NCBI GenBank assembly: GCA_964036665.1
Contig: OZ038528.1
Span: 14,700,501 to 14,764,500, forward strand
DNA length: 64,000 nucleotides
Direction of reading: 5' to 3'
DNA from: Gordius sp. MW1
Taxonomy: Eukaryota > Nematomorpha > Gordioida > Gordea > Gordiidae
This document shows, piece after piece, positions 23,070-34,270 of this stretch. Below the pieces are notes generated by a model, which was not told where the DNA came from, did no database searches, and saw only the letters and a program-made list of their open reading frames with translations. A program made the translations under genes and the position numbers. The stretch's first letter is position 1; each line of letters starts with the position of its first letter.

Positions 23070-23276
23070 GTAATTATTAAATCTGAATTTGATTAAACTA
23101 GATCAGTCTCTTGATCAAGGAAATACTGAGCCATCCCAAAATTTATTGTAAGTAATTTTTAAATTTGAATTAAATTGAATTAGATCAGTCATCAGGATTA
23201 ACAGATTTAACAAATTTCCCTCACAGCAAGTAAATAATTAGATACATTATCATAATTTTTTTCTGTTGGGAGGAAA

Positions 23277-23444
23277 GTCACTTGGCAAATCATCAAGAAG
23301 AGAGGGAGGCCTAAACTCACATGGAAGCATAAAATAGATATGGACTTTAGAAGGTACGAGCTAATGCGAAGCTGGTGTAAGTGCAGGAATACATGGAGAA
23401 CCTACTTGAAGGAGCTGAAAACTAAATATGACAAACAGCTATAG
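23277..23444 (+). pseudogene. C-terminal tail of a LINE reverse transcriptase polyprotein
   Basis: An open stretch reads VTWQIIKKRGRPKLTWKH, DMDFRRYELMRSW and NTWRTYLKELKTKYDKQL before a TAG stop. The GRP-x-x-TW pattern followed by Trp-rich spacing is characteristic of the C-terminal end of RTE-like LINE proteins. It is a 5'-truncated copy. Confidence 0.6.
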
Positions 23445-24295
23445 GAAAAAAATTTAAATTATCATATTTAAAAAAATTTACATTATTTTTTTTTCCTGTT
23501 ATTTATATACTGTATAATATCGACATATAATAAATTTAGATGTTCAGTATCTTCCCCAAGTTAATGTGCAATACATTAAATACTAGTACTTATAATTTGT
23601 AAAAAATTTTAGTAATGAAAGATCATTCATATGCAATGAGTTTAAGAAAGAAAAGAGAAGGGACATGATTATAAAGCCTTAAAAAACTGTGAAAACTCTA
23701 AGAAATAAAATAATTAAAATTACAAATTATTTTGGTGATACTCCTCTCACTTCCATACTAAAAACACACTTAGATCTAACATTTTTTTATCTTTAATTAA
23801 TCACATTGTTGATCAGGAATTAGGCTCATGGAATTATTTACAATTATTGGTTAAATTAATAATTAATATGTATAGCAAAATTTTACTTCATAATTTTTGC
23901 AATATTTTAAACCAAGAATTAAAAACTAACATTAGGCAAAAGTTTAATAAAACCATTATTTTTGAAGGATATTTATTGACAATTAATTAATTTATTAAAA
24001 TATTTTTATTTTTTAAATCTTGCATGATGCCCGGTATCGTTTTATGTAAAATTGTATCTTTGATATTCAATTAATACTTTAAATAAAATATATTATAGAT
24101 GGCGCTATATTTACATTTCTCTTTATCATTCTAAATCGTAAAAAATTTATTTTTTCTTAAAAGATTATTCAAATTCAAAAACAATGGTGTTTTCTCTTTC
24201 TTTAATTATATTTTTTCTTTACTAAATGTTTTTTTATGATTTAGTAACTTAATTTATAAATTTAAAAAAAATGTAGTAAAATAGAACGAAATACA
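23445..24295. other. AT-rich spacer
   Basis: Very AT-rich; no gene or repeat recognised beyond the poly-A/T-rich 3' flank of the LINE tail. Confidence 0.4.
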
Positions 24296-24440
24296 ATAAA
24301 CTCGGGCCTTCGGCCCTCGTGGGAAGGGGGAGAAGGGAAGGGAAGAGGGAAAGGGAAGGGGGGACGACTCATCTGTACTTCGTATAAATGTATCATATTT
24401 GCTATGCAATTTATGGGCGAGAAAGGTGGGAAGGGGCGAG
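24296..24440. repeat. Repeat with GGGCCTTCGGCCC palindrome and GGGAA tracts
   Basis: Words in order: ACTCGGGCCTTCGGCCCTCG, a purine tract of GGGAAG units, TTTGCTATGCAATTTATGGG and CGAGAAAGGTGGGAAG. The same order occurs in inverted orientation at 61265-61435. Confidence 0.65.
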
Positions 24441-24574
24441 AATGCCTATAGGGGGGTATTAAATGCCTAATGATTAATTAATTATTTATACAAATTTTCC
24501 ATTATAGGCAAAATGATATAGGCAAAATGTAATATAGGCTAGGGTTAGATTTAGTGTTTGCATCTAGTTGCGTA

Positions 24575-25545
24575 TTACATTTGGCCAATGGTCACTTTTT
24601 CTCTATTGGTCAGTACCAACAGATACTCTATAAGTCAAGGATAGCCAAAAAAATGGAAAAAAAAATTTTGATGCTCACTTTGGCCAATGGTCATTTTTTT
24701 CCATTGGTCAGCAGCCAGGACACGGTAAAAGTGGATATAAATTCATAAGAGTAAAAAAAAACGAAAAAAATTTTTCAAATCACATTTTGGCCAATGGTCA
24801 TATTTTTCCATTGGTCACCAGCCAGGACACGGTAAAAGTGGATATAAATTCTTAATAGTCAAAAAAAACGAAAAAAAAGTTTTCGAATCACATTTTGGCC
24901 AATGGTCATTTTATTCCATTGGTCAACAGCCAGCGGACGGCCAAAAAGTGATAATAGCAATGGTAGGAACAGGAACAATCATAATAGTCAAAAAAAAACG
25001 AAAAAAATATTTTCGATTCACATTTTAGCCAATGGTCATTTTTTCCATCGGTCAGGAGCCAGCGGACGGCCAAAAAGTCATAATAGCAATGGTAGTAACA
25101 GGAACAATCATAATAGTCAAAAAAAAAACAAAAAAATAAACTCGGATTCACATTTTGGCCAATGGTCATTTTTTTCAGTGGTCAGCAGCCAACGGACGGC
25201 CAAAAAGTCTTATTATCAATGATAGTAACAAGAACAATCATAAGAGTCAAAAAAACCCGGGATTCTAACCCAAAAACTAGTTAAATTGCATAGCAATTAA
25301 AAGTAAACAACTTTTATTTATGTTTATTATATAACATTGGTCAGCAGCCAGCGGACGGCCAAAAAGTCATAATAGCAATGGTAGAAACAGGAACAATCAT
25401 AATAGTCAAAAAAAAACGAAAAAAATAATTTCGATTCACATTTTGGCCAATGGTCATTTTTTTCATTGGTCAGCAGCCAGCGGACGGCCAAAAATTCTTA
25501 TTATCAATGATAGTAACAAGAACAATCATAAGAGTCAAAAAAACT
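24575..25545. repeat. Tandem array, about eight units of 100-130 bp
   Basis: Each unit contains TTGGCCAATGGTCA, a T run, CCATTGGTCAGCAGCCA, GGACGGCCAAAAAGT, and then an A-rich stretch. Unit starts lie near 24581, 24681, 24787, 24895, 25025, 25155 and 25443. CCAATGG and CCATTGG within a unit are inverse complements and can pair across the T run. A later segment of about 288 bp (25150-25335) is duplicated as a block at 25438-25625. Open frames of up to 106 codons on both strands here follow the repeat period and are not genes. Confidence 0.85.
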
Positions 25546-25930
25546 CCGGGATTCTAACCCCAAAATTAGTTAAATTGCATAGCAATTAAAAAGTAAACAA
25601 CTTTTATTTATGTTTATTATATAACTAGTTAAATTGCATAGCAATTAAAAGTAAACAACTTTTATATATGTTTATTATATAATAGATAATTTAACAAATC
25701 TTATATATAACACACCGAGGGAGATAGAGATGAGTGGTGGGGCACCTCTTATGCATTAATTTAAAAAATAACACAGCGAGGGAGATAGAGATGAGGGGTG
25801 GGGCACCTCTTTCTCATGCGTTAATTTAAAAAATCGATAACCTAATATACCCAATGCAAATAGATAGGGAGGGTAACGGACAACGGACGGACAACGGACG
25901 GACAACCAAAAAACGAGCCCATAAATTGCA
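25546..25930. repeat. Further tandem repeats
   Basis: Repeats of AAATTGCATAGCAATT (a palindrome) with flanks at 25270, 25563 and 25630; a 60-bp duplication containing GAGGGAGATAGAGATGAG at about 25720 and 25780; and a 13-bp repeat GGACAACGGACGG at 25877-25905. Confidence 0.7.
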
Positions 25931-25984
25931 TAGCAATTAAAATTCCGTTCATTTAACGATTTTAAAATACAAGTCACATAAATC

Positions 25985-26346
25985 TTCTAAACATAAGGGT
26001 GTCTTTCAAACTGACTGGAGAATTCCTTAACACTAAGTGCAGCTTTTTAAATTTTTCTTTGGAATTACATATTATAATGTCCGTTTAGAGACGCGTATAA
26101 TTTTGTGTTCGAGAATGCGTTAATGTCGCTAAAGAATAAATAGTAAATTTAAAGCAAGCAGCGAGCAAAGGGCTTATTTTTTCTAACCTTTACCAAGCCT
26201 TTACGCCTATCAAAGGCAAAAAAAACCATTTAACAATATCTCCTAACAGTTATTTCCATGACAATCCAAATGTTGAATACCAAACATCAAAATAGCTGCC
26301 ATTTTACTCTACTAAGGTTTATCCCAAATATCCATAATCCTTCTAC
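25985..26346 (+). other. Probable 5' UTR of the 26347-29167 LINE
   Basis: The segment AAACTGACTGGAG plus ATTCCTTAACACTAA at about 26010-26035 recurs just behind the 3' poly-A of the element (about 29262-29300), as if a second copy began there. No ORF lies before the ATG at 26347. Confidence 0.4.
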
Positions 26347-29167
26347 ATGAACAACACAAACTCCACAACCCAAACCGGAATCTGCCCAGTCTGCTACAGG
26401 TTAGCTTCAATTACCCTCTCTAATTTGATTTACGTTCACGGTCCATTAAAACAGAGGTGCCCAGGCTCTGGAAAACATCCAGCAGCTACAGTCCCCAAGA
26501 GGTCTACCTCTACTCACAACCATTTATTGCATAATACCTACTCCCCGCTCGAAACCACCACCACCAATACATATTCAGACATTCCTCATTCTCCTGTTAA
26601 CAGGCTTCTAAAAAACATCCCTAAAGGTGCCAGACATCAAGTTCTAATTGCCCTTACTGATGCCATCTCAAACCTCTCTAAGGACCCAAGCACCCTCCAT
26701 TGGGCCAACCTTTTTCAATTTACTTCCCGTGTCCTTTCAATACCACCATCAAATTACAAAGGTACCCTCTCGAATTGGGTTAAACAAAACTCAGCAAAAT
26801 GGGACGTTTCATCACCCCCCATTATCTACGAGCCACACATCCATAAGATTACATCAGTTCAACAAAGAGCCAAACGGGTTTCCGCAAAACTCAACCACTT
26901 TGACATCCAGGGTGCCCTTCGCCTGGCCAATTCAGACTGCAAAATTTCCCCAGACACTCAAGAAACCTTCGAATCTTTACAAACTAAACACCCTGAAAGA
27001 AATTGCTCCCAGTTTCCCCCTACAATCAACTCCCCCTTCAAGGACTTCACATCGCCCGAAATTCTCGAGGCTATCGGTTCTTTTAAAAAATTCTCAGTAG
27101 GTTCTGATTTAAACGGCTTCCGTGCTTCACATTTAATAGAATTAACAAGACCTCACATTGACAGGTCTGGCCACTTCACATCCACCCTAGCAACCTTCCT
27201 TAACCAGGTTATTAAAGGCTTAGTACCTGACGCGATCTCTCCCTATTTTTTTGGGGCCACCTTAATATCTCTTACCAAACCTGATGGTGGCCTTCGTCCA
27301 ATTGCCATGGGTTCAATTTTTAGACGCATATGCTGCAAACTTATCATTGCACGAGTAAAATCCGACATTGCAGATCAATTAGCTCCTATCCAACTAGGTT
27401 TCGGAACCAAGGGTGGTTGTGAAATCGCCTCTCACGCTGTTCGCATAGCCCTAGCCCATCCCGACCATTCGATCCCAGCTAAGATTGACTTCAAAAACGC
27501 ATTTAACACGATCTACAGGTCACACTTCTTAACCGAGGCTTACAAATCTCTTCCCGAGTACTCCATTTTCCTTAACGCGTGCTACGCTCCTACTTCCATG
27601 CTCAACTTTTCCAAAATAATTGCATCGAGTGACGGCATTCAACAAGGAACCCGCTAGGCCCCCTACTATTCTGCCTAGGTATAAAATCCCTGACTGAAGA
27701 CCTAGCCTCTAAATATAATCTATCACTCAACTTGTGGTACCTAGACGATGGTACCATCAAGGGAAATGCCGAAGACGTCAAAGAAGCCCTCTCTTATCTA
27801 GAAGTCGAGACTTCAAAAATTGGTCTCCATCTAAATCATAGCAAGACCGAGGTTTGCAAAAACAATACCGACTCTTTAAGCCTAGACCCATACTTTGACG
27901 CTTTCAAACATATTCACCCTAACGAACTAACGCACTTAGGATCTCCCGTAGGTGGCTCACACCCTTGTAACAAGTTATTAACAGAGACAATACAAAAACT
28001 AGTAGAAATCAAACCCCTCCTTTCTTACTTGCCAGCCCACCAGGCTTTCTTTTTAATTAAAAACTGCTATTCTTTACCTAAGATAAATCATATCTTCAGG
28101 TCATCCACCTCATTTTTAAATCCTAATGCTCTATCTATATTCGACCAAAAACTCAAAGGTGTAGTCGAGGAAATCACAAACCTTTCTTTTACAAGGTCCC
28201 AATGGAAACAAGCGTGTCTCCCCACAAAATATGGTGGTTTGGGCCCGAGATCACCCCCTCTAGTAGCTTTGTCAGCCTTCATCTCGAGTCGACTTTCAGC
28301 CAAACCAATCATCGACAAAATAATCGATCAACCAGATCCCTTTACCCAAATCGCTCTCGACATGTGGAGCTCTTTGTCCGACCCTAACACTCCATTCCCT
28401 ACCATAAACTCTCAAAAAAGTTGGAACACTCCTCTCTACACCATGCCCTTAAAACCCTTATATCGGGCGCTTCGTTGGAGGAGTTACCAGCTTTAAGAAG
28501 TTTTGCATCAAGGTCCGGCCACGAGTGGTTGGAGGCCATCCCAAGTCGGACCCATGACCTTCAACTCTCCAACAACGAGTTCAGGATCGCAACAGGGCTC
28601 CGCCTAGGTTGTGATATAGTTGCCCCCCATCAATGCAACTTATGTGGCTCATCTGTAGGTACAAAAGGTCATCACGGCCTACATTGCAAATTTAATAAGG
28701 CTAGATTTTTACGTCACACATCTGTTAATGCTCTTCTACAGAAGACATTCAATAAGGCTGGCTTTCCCTCCCAATTGGAGCCTAATGGTCTTTGCCTTAG
28801 CGACAAGAAGAGACCCGATGGACAGACCCTTATCCCATGGGCAAAAGGACTATGCCTAGCATGGGACTACACTTGTCCGGATGCCTTTGTACCCTCAAAC
28901 CAAAACAAAGACCCCCTTGTCGATTCTGAAAGAATAAAGTCAGCTAAATACGCAGAACTTAATTCCTCACTCCTTTTCTGCCCTATAGTGACCACTACCC
29001 TTACAACAATAGGTCCTAAAACCCAAACCCTCCTGAAAGAATTGGGGCGCCGTATAGCTGCCAATACCCTTGACAAAAGGGAAACTTTTTTTTTAAAACA
29101 GAAAATCGGAATTATAATTTGTCATTTCAACGCGATCGCAATTTTTGAATGTTTACCTAGCATATAA
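26347..29167 (+). pseudogene. Non-LTR retrotransposon with reverse transcriptase and restriction-like endonuclease, broken
   Basis: N terminus (ATG at 26347) has a Cys/His cluster GICPVCYRL ... VHGPLKQRCPGSGKHP. Reverse transcriptase motifs: GGLRPIAMGSIFRRI, QLGFGTKGGCE, motif A AKIDFKNAFN, motif B GIQQG then PLGPLLF, motif C NLWYLDDGTIKG. The C-terminal part has CNLCGSSVGTKGHHGLHC (C-x2-C ... H ... C), then RH, then RPDG and, 14 residues on, WDYT; this CCHC plus PD...D arrangement is the signature of restriction-like endonucleases in R2/R4-type LINEs. Breaks: one base is missing in motif B near 27648, leaving a TAG at 27655-27657, and a frameshift at an A6 run near 28415. A poly-A tract follows at 29208-29223. 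About 940 codons. It has base composition (C-rich codons) unlike its neighbours. It probably represents a single-ORF, REL-type element; the clade is not assigned. Confidence 0.85.
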
Positions 29168-29257
29168 TTTTTATAGTGGTATATAGTTTCATTTAATAAA
29201 AGATATTATTAAAAAAAAAAAAAATGAATATCACATAATCTGTTAAACAAAAGGAGG

Positions 29258-29435
29258 GTGTTATTCAAACTAACTGGAGTATTCCTTAACACTAAATAAA
29301 AAAAACCTTTAATGAATAGTCTTCATTTAACAGTCCTTTATGACCCCGTCGATTAGAAATATCTTTAAACCCCCTGGTTCTAACGAATTGGAAACAACCA
29401 ACCCCTTACTCTCACCACCACTAGGAAAGTAATTA
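29258..29435 (+). mobile_element. 5' fragment of a second LINE copy, head-to-tail
   Basis: Starts with the same words as the presumed LINE 5' end (TCAAACTAACTGGAGTATTC, CTTAACACTAA) directly after the poly-A of the first copy. A short open stretch (29340-29432) reads MTPSIRNIFKPPGSNELE and stops; it may be an N-terminal remnant but does not match the first copy. Confidence 0.4.
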
Positions 29436-29454
29436 TACCGTCTACTAAAAAACG

Positions 29455-29760
29455 AGTCTTACTATCTTCTTCTTCTTTATCGTGTTGAAAATCCCACAGA
29501 CGTGGGGTAAGTTTTCAGCAGCCTCTTCCATCTGAGTCGCGTACATGCCATGCCAATTTCCATCTGTTTGACGTCCATATCCTTTTCGACCAGTCGTTTC
29601 CAGGTGGCACGTGGTCTGCCCCTTCCTCTTCTTCCAGGCACGTCCATCTCCAGCGTTCGCCATGTGACATCGTCCTCGTCTCTTCGTAATACATGGCCGT
29701 ACCACCGCAGTCGATTTTCTCTTAAGAAGTCCTCGTCGCCTGTATAGACCATCCCTAGGA
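29455..29760 (-). pseudogene. C-terminal tail of an RTE-like LINE, 5'-truncated
   Basis: Minus-strand frame (29477-29752): FLRENRLRWYGHVLRRDEDD, then GRRGRGRPRATWKRLVEKDM and TRLRWKRLL. RL-RW-GHV-R followed by GRP-x-TW is the standard end of RTE-type reverse transcriptase proteins. It is followed on the minus strand by GAAGAAGAAGAT, like the short-repeat tails of such elements. It lies opposite in orientation to the preceding LINE. Confidence 0.75.
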
Positions 29761-30682
29761 TTTTTAACTTTTAGTGAAATTGCCTTTCCTTTTTACAAAT
29801 GCTTTTCTTTCAAGAGTTAAGTATATAGATCTTATGAATAAAGCAATATTTTACATATTTAATTAGTGATTTTTTACCTTAGATAAGAATCTTCACTTTT
29901 TAGTACAGTTAAACTTTTAGCAACAATATGTTTTGTAAAATAAATCAACAAACATTTGACGTTATAACACACTTAGTAATTATTTAAATCCATAAGGAGT
30001 CTTCTTTTTAGTTTAGTAAAACTTTTAGAAGCAATGTAATATAGACCTTTAATAATTCAAAATATGATTGACATGCTAATATAATCGCTTAATTAGTACT
30101 AATCCAAATCAAATGAGAATCAGATGTTTTACGCGACAACATTAATTGAAATAAATAGCCTCCAGGTATAGTGAAACACCAATTTAAAAAATTAGATATG
30201 ATATATCACATAAGACTATATAATAAACTCAAAGAGAAATAACAGGGAAATTTTCGAATTTCCAAGGGAATTTCTCGGGGAAATTTCCATCATGACATCC
30301 CTAGTGTTGATGATCAAATTACTAATTACCTCTTAATTTAAAAAATTTATATTTGTCTACTTTTAGATGCTCTAAAGCAATGTAGATGACATCGGCAAAG
30401 TTAAAATCATTAAATTTACGTTTGTGGATGACCTAGAAACGTGCCTGGTTTTGTTTTTAAAAAATTAAGGGCCGGGCTTGGATGGGCTTAAATGCCCAAA
30501 CGGGCTCTGCTGGAACTATCTATAAGTAGGCCCGGCTCCGGCCAGGAGAATTAATTTAAAAATGTTTTATTTTTGTATTTTAATGTATAAGAAATTGTGT
30601 GTTACTTATGAAGTTTATCAAAATTTCTAATTTTTTGATTCTTAAATAATGATTTAATCGATAGTCATTTTGCAACATCATC
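29761..30682. other. AT-rich DNA with a GGGCCGGGC relic
   Basis: No gene. At 30470-30545 there is a short GC-rich patch with GGGCCGGGCTTGG and GGCCCGGCTCCGG, related in style to the other GC-rich repeats. Confidence 0.35.
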
Positions 30683-31024
30683 CATAGGCGTACGCAGGGG
30701 GGGGGGGGCGGTTGCCCCCCCCCCCTAATTTAAAAATAAGATTTTTTCAATACAAAAACCCTCAAGAATTAAAAAAAATTATGTTTTGCCCCCCTCTAAT
30801 TTTGCTCTGCCCCACCCTCATTAGGTTCTGCCCCACCCTAATTAGGCTTTGCTCCCCCCTCGGGATAGCCGAACCCTTTTTTTTTTTTTGCTCCCAGGCA
30901 AATTGTAGAGGAAAATTTTAAGCCGAAACCTTTTCTTTTTCTTTTTTTTTGCTCTCAGGAAAATATTAGAGGAAATTTTTTTTTGATCTGCCACCCTCTA
31001 ATTCAAAACCTGCGTACGCCCATG
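30683..31024. mobile_element. hAT-type MITE with perfect 8-bp target duplication (long copy)
   Basis: Termini CATAGGCGTACGCAGG and CCTGCGTACGCCCATG. ACATCATC precedes (30675-30682) and follows (31025-31032). Its interior has grown by imperfect tandem copies of a CTCTAATTTTGCTCTGCCCC-like unit. Confidence 0.85.
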
Positions 31025-32238
31025 ACATCATCTATTCATAGAACTTGTGATTTTTAGAGTAGTGGATCCCGAAAGTTTATATTTTTAAAAGGTTGGAAAT
31101 TAATAAAAGGTGAATTTGTTAAATAAATTAAGCTTGCGTAGAGTTTCCATTTATGGTTGACATAAATGGTTTTATGCAGCAACAAGTAGGGCAAGTGAAA
31201 GTTAAACATGCGGGTTGCTTGTTGAAAGAAATAAAAACCAGTTTACTGATGCTTTTTTAAGATGATTATCATTGATAATACTGAAAGAAAATTTGCATTT
31301 AAAAAGCAGTAAAATAATAGAAATTTGGGAAGGATCCAGGCGGGCTTGTGCTTGGCAAAAAATAGCCGGAACTATAATTTTATCCTAACGGGCCCCTACC
31401 GGGATTTTAAATTTTTTCACTTATGGCCAATTAAGCCTAAAAGGCCTGCATAATTCTGTCTCAAACAATGGCCCTGGCATATTTGAAAAATTGAAGAGAA
31501 CTCTTTGTAAATTGCATCCTTGCAGGAAAAACCACAAGTGCAATTGGGTTACAAAATTTAAATTATTTTATCGTCAATGATGCTCTTATTAAATATTAAC
31601 ATAATTCTGTAGATCTTGAATGCATTTAATTGGCATAAATTTTTGTTGTATCCAAATTAAAATTTGTAATAAAAGAAAACAAAAAATTCCAATCAATTTT
31701 ATAATCGAAATTTTTTTATACTTCACCATTCTAACTGAGTATATATAATAATTTTTAAGTTGACACTTGACCCCTTCTTTTTCAAAGGTAGTAATCAAAT
31801 TAATTCACTTTATATAAATTCGTGTTGAATAAGAATGTAGGCAAGACACAATAAGAAGTCTTCTTAACTAATCAACAGTCCAGGCGCCCATCCTCTTAAG
31901 TCTTATCTCTCCTCTCCATCATCTCCTTCATATCTTTGCTAGTAGTAAATGTTTTTTTCCTTTTCTTTGCTTTGAATTCATAATTTGTAAAGAATTAAAT
32001 ACCGATTGATATTTAACTTGTCGACTTTCTCCCCCGTTTTCCATAGCCTGTGTGGTTACGATGACATTTGTAAAATATGACTCCTTTTCCTTTATAAACC
32101 GATTCAAAATTCTTGATGTGAAATTACCCTATGCTTAGAAGCGTTAGTAAAGGTAAAAAGAAATATATTTTAATTTGTATTGCTTCATTGACCTAATATC
32201 CAAAAAAATGGAAAGTTTAGTTTGGATTTGATTATATA
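31025..32238. other. Unassigned AT-rich DNA
   Basis: A GC-richer patch at 31325-31455 contains GGCGGGCTTG and ACGGGCCCCTACCGGG; it may be the partner of the relic at 30470. No gene is recognised. Confidence 0.3.
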
Positions 32239-32341
32239 GATGGGCGTAGCCAGGTTTTGAAAATTAGGGGGGGGGGAGAACAAAACATATTTTTTTTATA
32301 GATTTTTTTTGTCAGGCCCCCCCCCCCTTATTACGCCCATG
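32239..32341. mobile_element. hAT-type MITE with perfect 8-bp target duplication
   Basis: Termini GATGGGCGTAGCCAGG and TTACGCCCATG; G tract left, C tract right. ATTATATA on both sides (32231-32238, 32342-32349). 103 bp. Confidence 0.85.
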
Positions 32342-33839
32342 ATTATATAGATCTTTCCTTAGTGACTTTTCAAATTGTAATATGGATATTTTGAAATAAA
32401 TTACATATAGGGCCTCGTTTATTAAAGTATTTGTTTCAATTTGCGGGACTTCTGATAAAAGATTTTTTACACCGTTTGCACTTGTTTGAATAGCGATTCC
32501 CTTCAAACAATATAATTGTAAAATTTTGCAGATCGATTGAAGCTTAATTAAATGAAGCACATAAATTGAATAAATCCTAACTTTTTGTTCAATCATTTCG
32601 CATTAAAATTAAATGTATTATATTTTATAAAAATATGAAAATGGATTTTTGAATATTTTAATAAAATATTTAATAATAATAATTACTATAAATACAAGCC
32701 CACGCTACCATACAAATTGCATCCACGCGCCCATAATATCTACCTTCAATTACCCTCCCCTTACTATACACCGCCCACCACAACGCCTGCAATACATAGA
32801 CATACACATGATTTCATGTGCTTTGTTTACATCATAATGCCTGAAAAGATAGCCATGTATTTTCACTTTACTGCTTATATATAGTAGTGCCTAATCCTCT
32901 CCTATTCGATCCTGCTGCATTATTCGGCAATAAATTCATCCATACCGTATATAATACACCCCTTTTCTTTTTTCATTTATTTTTCAACTAAACTTGTTAC
33001 TTTTTTTAATAACTAATTTTTGCCTTGCTCGCACGACAAAGGATATATTAGTTATATTGTTTGAAACGAAATCTAGGAGCACTAAGAGCAAAGAATTCCC
33101 ATTTTCACGCCTTACGAAATTACTATTCCAATGCTGCGCAAAGTGGTAAAACAATTGTATATTCGAATTCGAACTATGTTGCAAATATTGAAATTTTCTC
33201 TTTAAACCTAAATAAAATATTTTTTCTAGCAATTATTCATATCAATTAAATATATAAATAATATTTTTATATTACCACACTTGCCAACTTTTATTTTAAT
33301 TCAAAAATTTCTTCATAATTAAAGTACTTTTCCAAACTATAATTTGTTATAAAATGCCTACAACTTATTTCTGCAATATATAAAGTGGAGCCAAAAAAGG
33401 AATTGCTTCAGAGGGACTTTTCTCTATAAACTTTTTTCATTTTAATTAAATATTTTAATTAATGCGTAGTGACCATTCATTTTAAAATCGCCTCATGTTG
33501 ATGGGCGTAATTAGGATTGGATGGGTTGCTTATCATAACTAATGTTCAAAAAATATAATTGCCATGCTTATTGTTGGTGAGAAGAAGGCTAAATTTTTCA
33601 AAATATATTACCATAAATTTAACCAACTCTCGAATACTTATATCATCCTTTTGCACGCTTGCTGTGTAATTATTTAGACTGAGCGGTGCAATTTTATTCG
33701 CACGATTAGCTCCCTGAAATTAACCAGGTGAAGGAAGTTACACATGTAATTTCTACATAAATTATGATTAGGCAAAGCAATTTTCACGTTCCCTCTATAA
33801 ATTTTTAACATAAATGCCAAATTTTAGCACGTTCCCTGC
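32342..33839. other. Unassigned AT-rich DNA
   Basis: Open frames up to 94 codons are present on both strands, but none has a recognisable motif or plausible codon pattern. Confidence 0.35.
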
Positions 33840-33948
33840 CATGGGCTTAGCCAGGATTTGAATTAGGGTAGGGGGGGGGGGGGGTGGAGAATGATTTAAG
33901 ATGCGGGCAAATAACTAATTTCTAGACATTTTCCCCCCAGAACCTTCT
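33840..33948. mobile_element. hAT-type MITE, left part
   Basis: Starts CATGGGCTTAGCCAGG followed by a long G tract; a C-rich piece follows at about 33930, but the right terminus is not clear. Confidence 0.55.
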
Positions 33949-34084
33949 TATTAAATAGTTTTTTAAATTCAACGTTTCAAATATTAAGTTATAGGATTTT
34001 TTAAATTTTATCATTTACTATAAAACATTTTATATTTTAATTTCCCTAATGACTCCGCAGTAAATATGAAGTTTAAGATCTACT

Positions 34085-34270
34085 CATGGGCGTAGCCAGG
34101 TTTTGGATTAGGGGGGGGGGCAAAACGTTTAAAAGTTCAATTAGAGGGGGGGGGGCAAAACTTGATTTTTTTTTTAATTTTTCAAAGTTTTTGCATGGAA
34201 ATGTTTTTTTCCTTAATTTAGGGGGGGGGGGAAGCCGCCTTCCTGCCCCCCCCCTGGCTACGCCCCCTTG
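34085..34270. mobile_element. hAT-type MITE with 8-bp target duplication
   Basis: Left terminus CATGGGCGTAGCCAGG; right terminus CCTGGCTACGCCCCCTTG (slightly altered). GATCTACT flanks it at 34077-34084 and 34271-34278. Very similar to the copy at 58934. Confidence 0.85.

Noticed and set aside
24902..25222. Open frames on both strands (up to 106 codons) in the tandem array
   Set aside because: They follow the repeat period, consist of the repeated units and have low-complexity N/K-rich translations.
24575..25545. CRISPR-like array
   Set aside because: Units are contiguous, diverged and far too long, with no constant short repeats and unique spacers; the context is an animal nuclear genome.
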